A stretch of 64,000 nucleotides of DNA from Flavimobilis soli (GTDB lineage: Bacteria; Actinomycetota; Actinomycetes; Actinomycetales; Cellulomonadaceae): the NCBI RefSeq assembly GCF_002564025.1, contig NZ_PDJH01000001.1, forward strand, positions 2,666,001 through 2,730,000, written 5' to 3'. The position numbers and the translations under genes were made by a program. How positions within the stretch are numbered: the stretch's first letter is position 1; the number at the start of each line of letters is the position of its first letter. Shown piece by piece: positions 59,973 to 64,000 of this stretch. Below the pieces are notes generated by a model. The model worked only from the letters and a program-made list of their open reading frames with translations, ran no database searches and was not told the origin of the DNA.

Positions 59973-61388
59973 TCAGACGACGTCGTCGCCGGGGTCCGGG
60001 GCAGCCGCCGCAGCGAGCAGACGGTCGACCCCCGCGATCGGGATCGCGACCCAGTCGGGGCGGTTGTTCGCCTCGTACACGACCTCGTAGAGCGCCTTGT
60101 CAAGCTCGAGGGCGTCCCGCAGGGCCGCCTCGAGGCCCGGCACGGTCGGCGCGAGCGCCGCGCCCTCGGCCTGACCGGCCGCGTAGCCGTCGAGGAACGC
60201 TGCACGGCACGCGACGACCCAGGTCGGGTCCGGGCACTCGCCGACCGCGGCCGCGTAGTCGAAGGACCGCAGCATGCCGGCGACGTCCCGCACGGGCAGG
60301 TCAGGCCGACGCCGCTCCTCGAGCGGGCGCATCGGCTCGCCCTCGAAATCGATGACGCGCCAGCCGGTGGGGGAGTAGAGCACCTGGCCGAGGTGCAGGT
60401 CGCCGTGGATCTGCTGGAGGCTCAGCAGCAGGTCGGCGGGCACGTCCGTCCCGAGCCTGCTCAGGAGCGCCTCGATCGCGGGCAGGCGCGTCGAGAGGAC
60501 AGGAGCCTGCGCGGCCGAGCCGCGCGCCCGGTGGCGCAGCTCGGAGCGGAGCCACTCGATGCCGACCGTCTGGCCCGACGTCGGGATCGCCCGGGCGAGG
60601 GCGTCGTGCATCTCGGCGATCGTGCGGCCCAGCTCGAACGCCTCGGTCTCGAAGCTGCGGGCCTCCGCCGCGTACGCGCACGCGAGCTCGAAGCCGTCTG
60701 CGGCGTCCGCCACGAGCTCGGAGAGCACGCCGAGGTCGAGCAGGCCCGTGCGCTCCTCGGGCCACGAGAGCTCGAGCCACGCGAGCGGGGCGGGCACACC
60801 CGTCCAGCCGGCCTGGACGAGCGCTCGCGGCACGTCGACGTCCGGGTTCGCGCCGCGCACGACGGCGCGGAACACCTTGAGGATCGCCCCGCCGCCCGCG
60901 CGCGGGAACAGGATCGACGTGTTCGACTGCTCGCCTGTGACCAGGCGTGCGTTGCCGAGGTCCACGTCCGCAGGACCCGCGTCCTGCTCGCCCCACTGCG
61001 CGAGCGCGAGCCAGGACCGCCAGAGCTCTTCCTCGCCGACGGCGTCGACGAGCCACTCGCCGTCGACCTCCCCGATGACACCGGGCGGCAGCGGTGCGCC
61101 GACCTCGACGGGCGGGAGGAGCGCCGGACGGCGCACGACCGGCACCTGGACGATCGTGCGCGTGTCCGGCTCGCCGTCGCCCACGAGGAACAGGTGGATC
61201 ACCGGAGCGGAGCCGTCGGTGAAGCGCACGCTGATCCACGGGTCGATCGCCGGCGACCCGCTCTTCACGGGGAACCACCGGCGGGTCGGCATCCAGGCGC
61301 GCAGGGCCGCGAGCTCCGCCTCCGTCGGGACGGGGGCGGGCTCGAACGGACCGAGCTGCTCGGTCAGGTCCGCTGCGGGTCGGGACAT
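59973..61388 (-). CDS. mak: Maltokinase
   Basis: This 471-residue kinase phosphorylates maltose to maltose-1-phosphate, the GlgE donor. Its aminoglycoside-phosphotransferase-like core has the catalytic loop QIHGDLHLGQVLYS and the metal-binding VIDFEGEP; the N-terminal cap carries the family motif RRWFPVKSG. ATG 61388 has AGGAG ten bases upstream. It lies 41 bases after treS; in some actinobacteria the two are fused, supporting joint action. Confidence 0.94.
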   Translation of the reverse strand: MSRPAADLTEQLGPFEPAPVPTEAELAALRAWMPTRRWFPVKSGSPAIDPWISVRFTDGSAPVIHLFLVGDGEPDTRTIVQVPVVRRPALLPPVEVGAPLPPGVIGEVDGEWLVDAVGEEELWRSWLALAQWGEQDAGPADVDLGNARLVTGEQSNTSILFPRAGGGAILKVFRAVVRGANPDVDVPRALVQAGWTGVPAPLAWLELSWPEERTGLLDLGVLSELVADAADGFELACAYAAEARSFETEAFELGRTIAEMHDALARAIPTSGQTVGIEWLRSELRHRARGSAAQAPVLSTRLPAIEALLSRLGTDVPADLLLSLQQIHGDLHLGQVLYSPTGWRVIDFEGEPMRPLEERRRPDLPVRDVAGMLRSFDYAAAVGECPDPTWVVACRAAFLDGYAAGQAEGAALAPTVPGLEAALRDALELDKALYEVVYEANNRPDWVAIPIAGVDRLLAAAAAPDPGDDVV

Positions 61389-61429
61389 CGGCGTCACTCC
61401 TGGGCTGGTGGCGGGCGGGCGCTTGCGGG

Positions 61430-63297
<1,868 letters not shown>

Positions 63298-63301
<4 letters not shown>

Positions 63302-64000
63302 GGGTGTCCTACCTGGATGATGTGAGCGACGTTCTCGAACGGGTTGAGGCGCACGTACGCCTCGCTGCCCCACGCGTAGGTCGCGCCGGTCAGCAGGTCG
63401 TGGGCGTTGAAGGCGGGGGCGTCGCCGGCGGAGGCCGGCAGGCCGAGGGCGGCGAGGTCGAGGTGGACCGTCGCCTCCTGGGTGTTCCACGGGTCGAGGT
63501 TGAGCACGGTGATGACCGTGTCGGGCTGCCCGTCGGGCGTGAAACGCCCGTCGAGGTGCGAGGAGAAGACGACGACCTGGTCGTTGGTCGAGGAGTGCAC
63601 CGTGAGGTTGCGCAGCTGGCGCAGCGCAGGGTGGTCGGCGCGGATCCGGTTGAGCTGCGTGAGCAGGCGCGTGAGGCCCTGGGCCTCGGGCGCGGACCAG
63701 TCGCGCGGCTTGTACTCGTACTTCTCGTTGTCGATCTGCTCCTCGACGCCCGGGCGGGGGACGCGCTCGGCGTGCTCGTAGCCCGAGTAGATGCCCCACG
63801 TGGGGCACGACGTCGCGGCGAGCACCGCGCGCACGGCGAATCCTGCGACGCCGCCGTGCTGGAGGTACGGCGGCAGGATGTCGTGCGTCGTCGGCCAGAA
63901 GGAGGGGCGCATCCACGAGCCCTGCTCGTCGGACACCTCGCGCAGGTACTCCTCGATCTCGGTGCGCGTGTTGCGCCACGTGAAGTACGAGTACGACTGG
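63298..64000 (-). CDS. glgE: Alpha-1,4-glucan:maltose-1-phosphate maltosyltransferase, C-terminal part
   Basis: About 233 residues of the C-terminal part are visible; the catalytic residues and N-terminus lie beyond the window end. The segment [19 protein letters not shown] followed by [15 protein letters not shown] is characteristic of GlgE, and the C-terminal beta domain with [16 protein letters not shown] follows. GlgE extends alpha-1,4-glucan using maltose-1-phosphate. Its stop overlaps the treS start by four bases, giving the order glgE-treS-mak-glgB. Confidence 0.92.

Overview
The window is chromosomal DNA from a very GC-rich actinobacterium, most likely of the order Micrococcales and close to the Cellulomonadaceae, Promicromonosporaceae or Sanguibacteraceae. 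The evidence is the base composition, frequent GTG starts and 4-nt ATGA/GTGA gene overlaps, the block argS-lysA-hom-thrC-thrB-rho ... rpmE-prfA-prmC-tsaC-wecA-atp, NucS mismatch repair, class Ib nrdHIEF, the GlgE glucan pathway, an actinobacterial Rho insert, a mycothiol-type ArsC and a CelR-like operator. The genus is inferred, not proven.

Left edge (1-5016): an ArsR-ArsC fusion and a separate arsenate reductase, then a minus-strand operon of a DUF4956 membrane protein, a VTC-type polyphosphate polymerase and a beta-helix lipoprotein. This accessory-looking block ends at the 3' end of tRNA-Arg(CCG) (5187-5262). Next come a GntR regulator and an unknown membrane-anchored protein.

Housekeeping core (6888-31085): argS, lysA, hom, thrC, thrB and rho; a cutinase-like secreted protein convergent with a PimB'-type mannosyltransferase; rpmE, prfA, prmC, tsaC, wecA; the complete F1Fo ATP synthase (atpI-B-E-F-H-A-G-D-C); a DUF2550 protein and nucS.

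Carbohydrate region (31086-42447): a sugar ABC transporter with a clear promoter and a double LacI-type operator, nagA, a LacI repressor with the same operator at its own promoter, a GH31 alpha-xylosidase, a GH1 beta-glucosidase and a convergent CE7 acetyl esterase. Shared operators suggest that the repressor controls the transporter and its own lacI-xylosidase operon.

Right part (42448-64000): nrdHIEF behind a paired NrdR-like operator; a phosphoribosyltransferase; a double-domain FKBP lipoprotein; a small zinc-binding protein; two alpha/beta hydrolases; a Scy/DivIVA-like coiled-coil scaffold with 24 uninterrupted 11-residue repeats; a three-gene plus-strand group (repeat-rich membrane protein, lipoprotein, thioredoxin-TPR protein); and the minus-strand glgE-treS-mak-glgB operon, with glgE cut by the window end.

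The best candidates for little-described biology are the VTC/DUF4956/beta-helix cluster, the Scy-like scaffold with its co-transcribed small partner, the cutinase-like protein carrying a calcium-type loop, and the recurrent leaderless-promoter arrangement. No CRISPR array, rRNA, insertion sequence or prophage was found.
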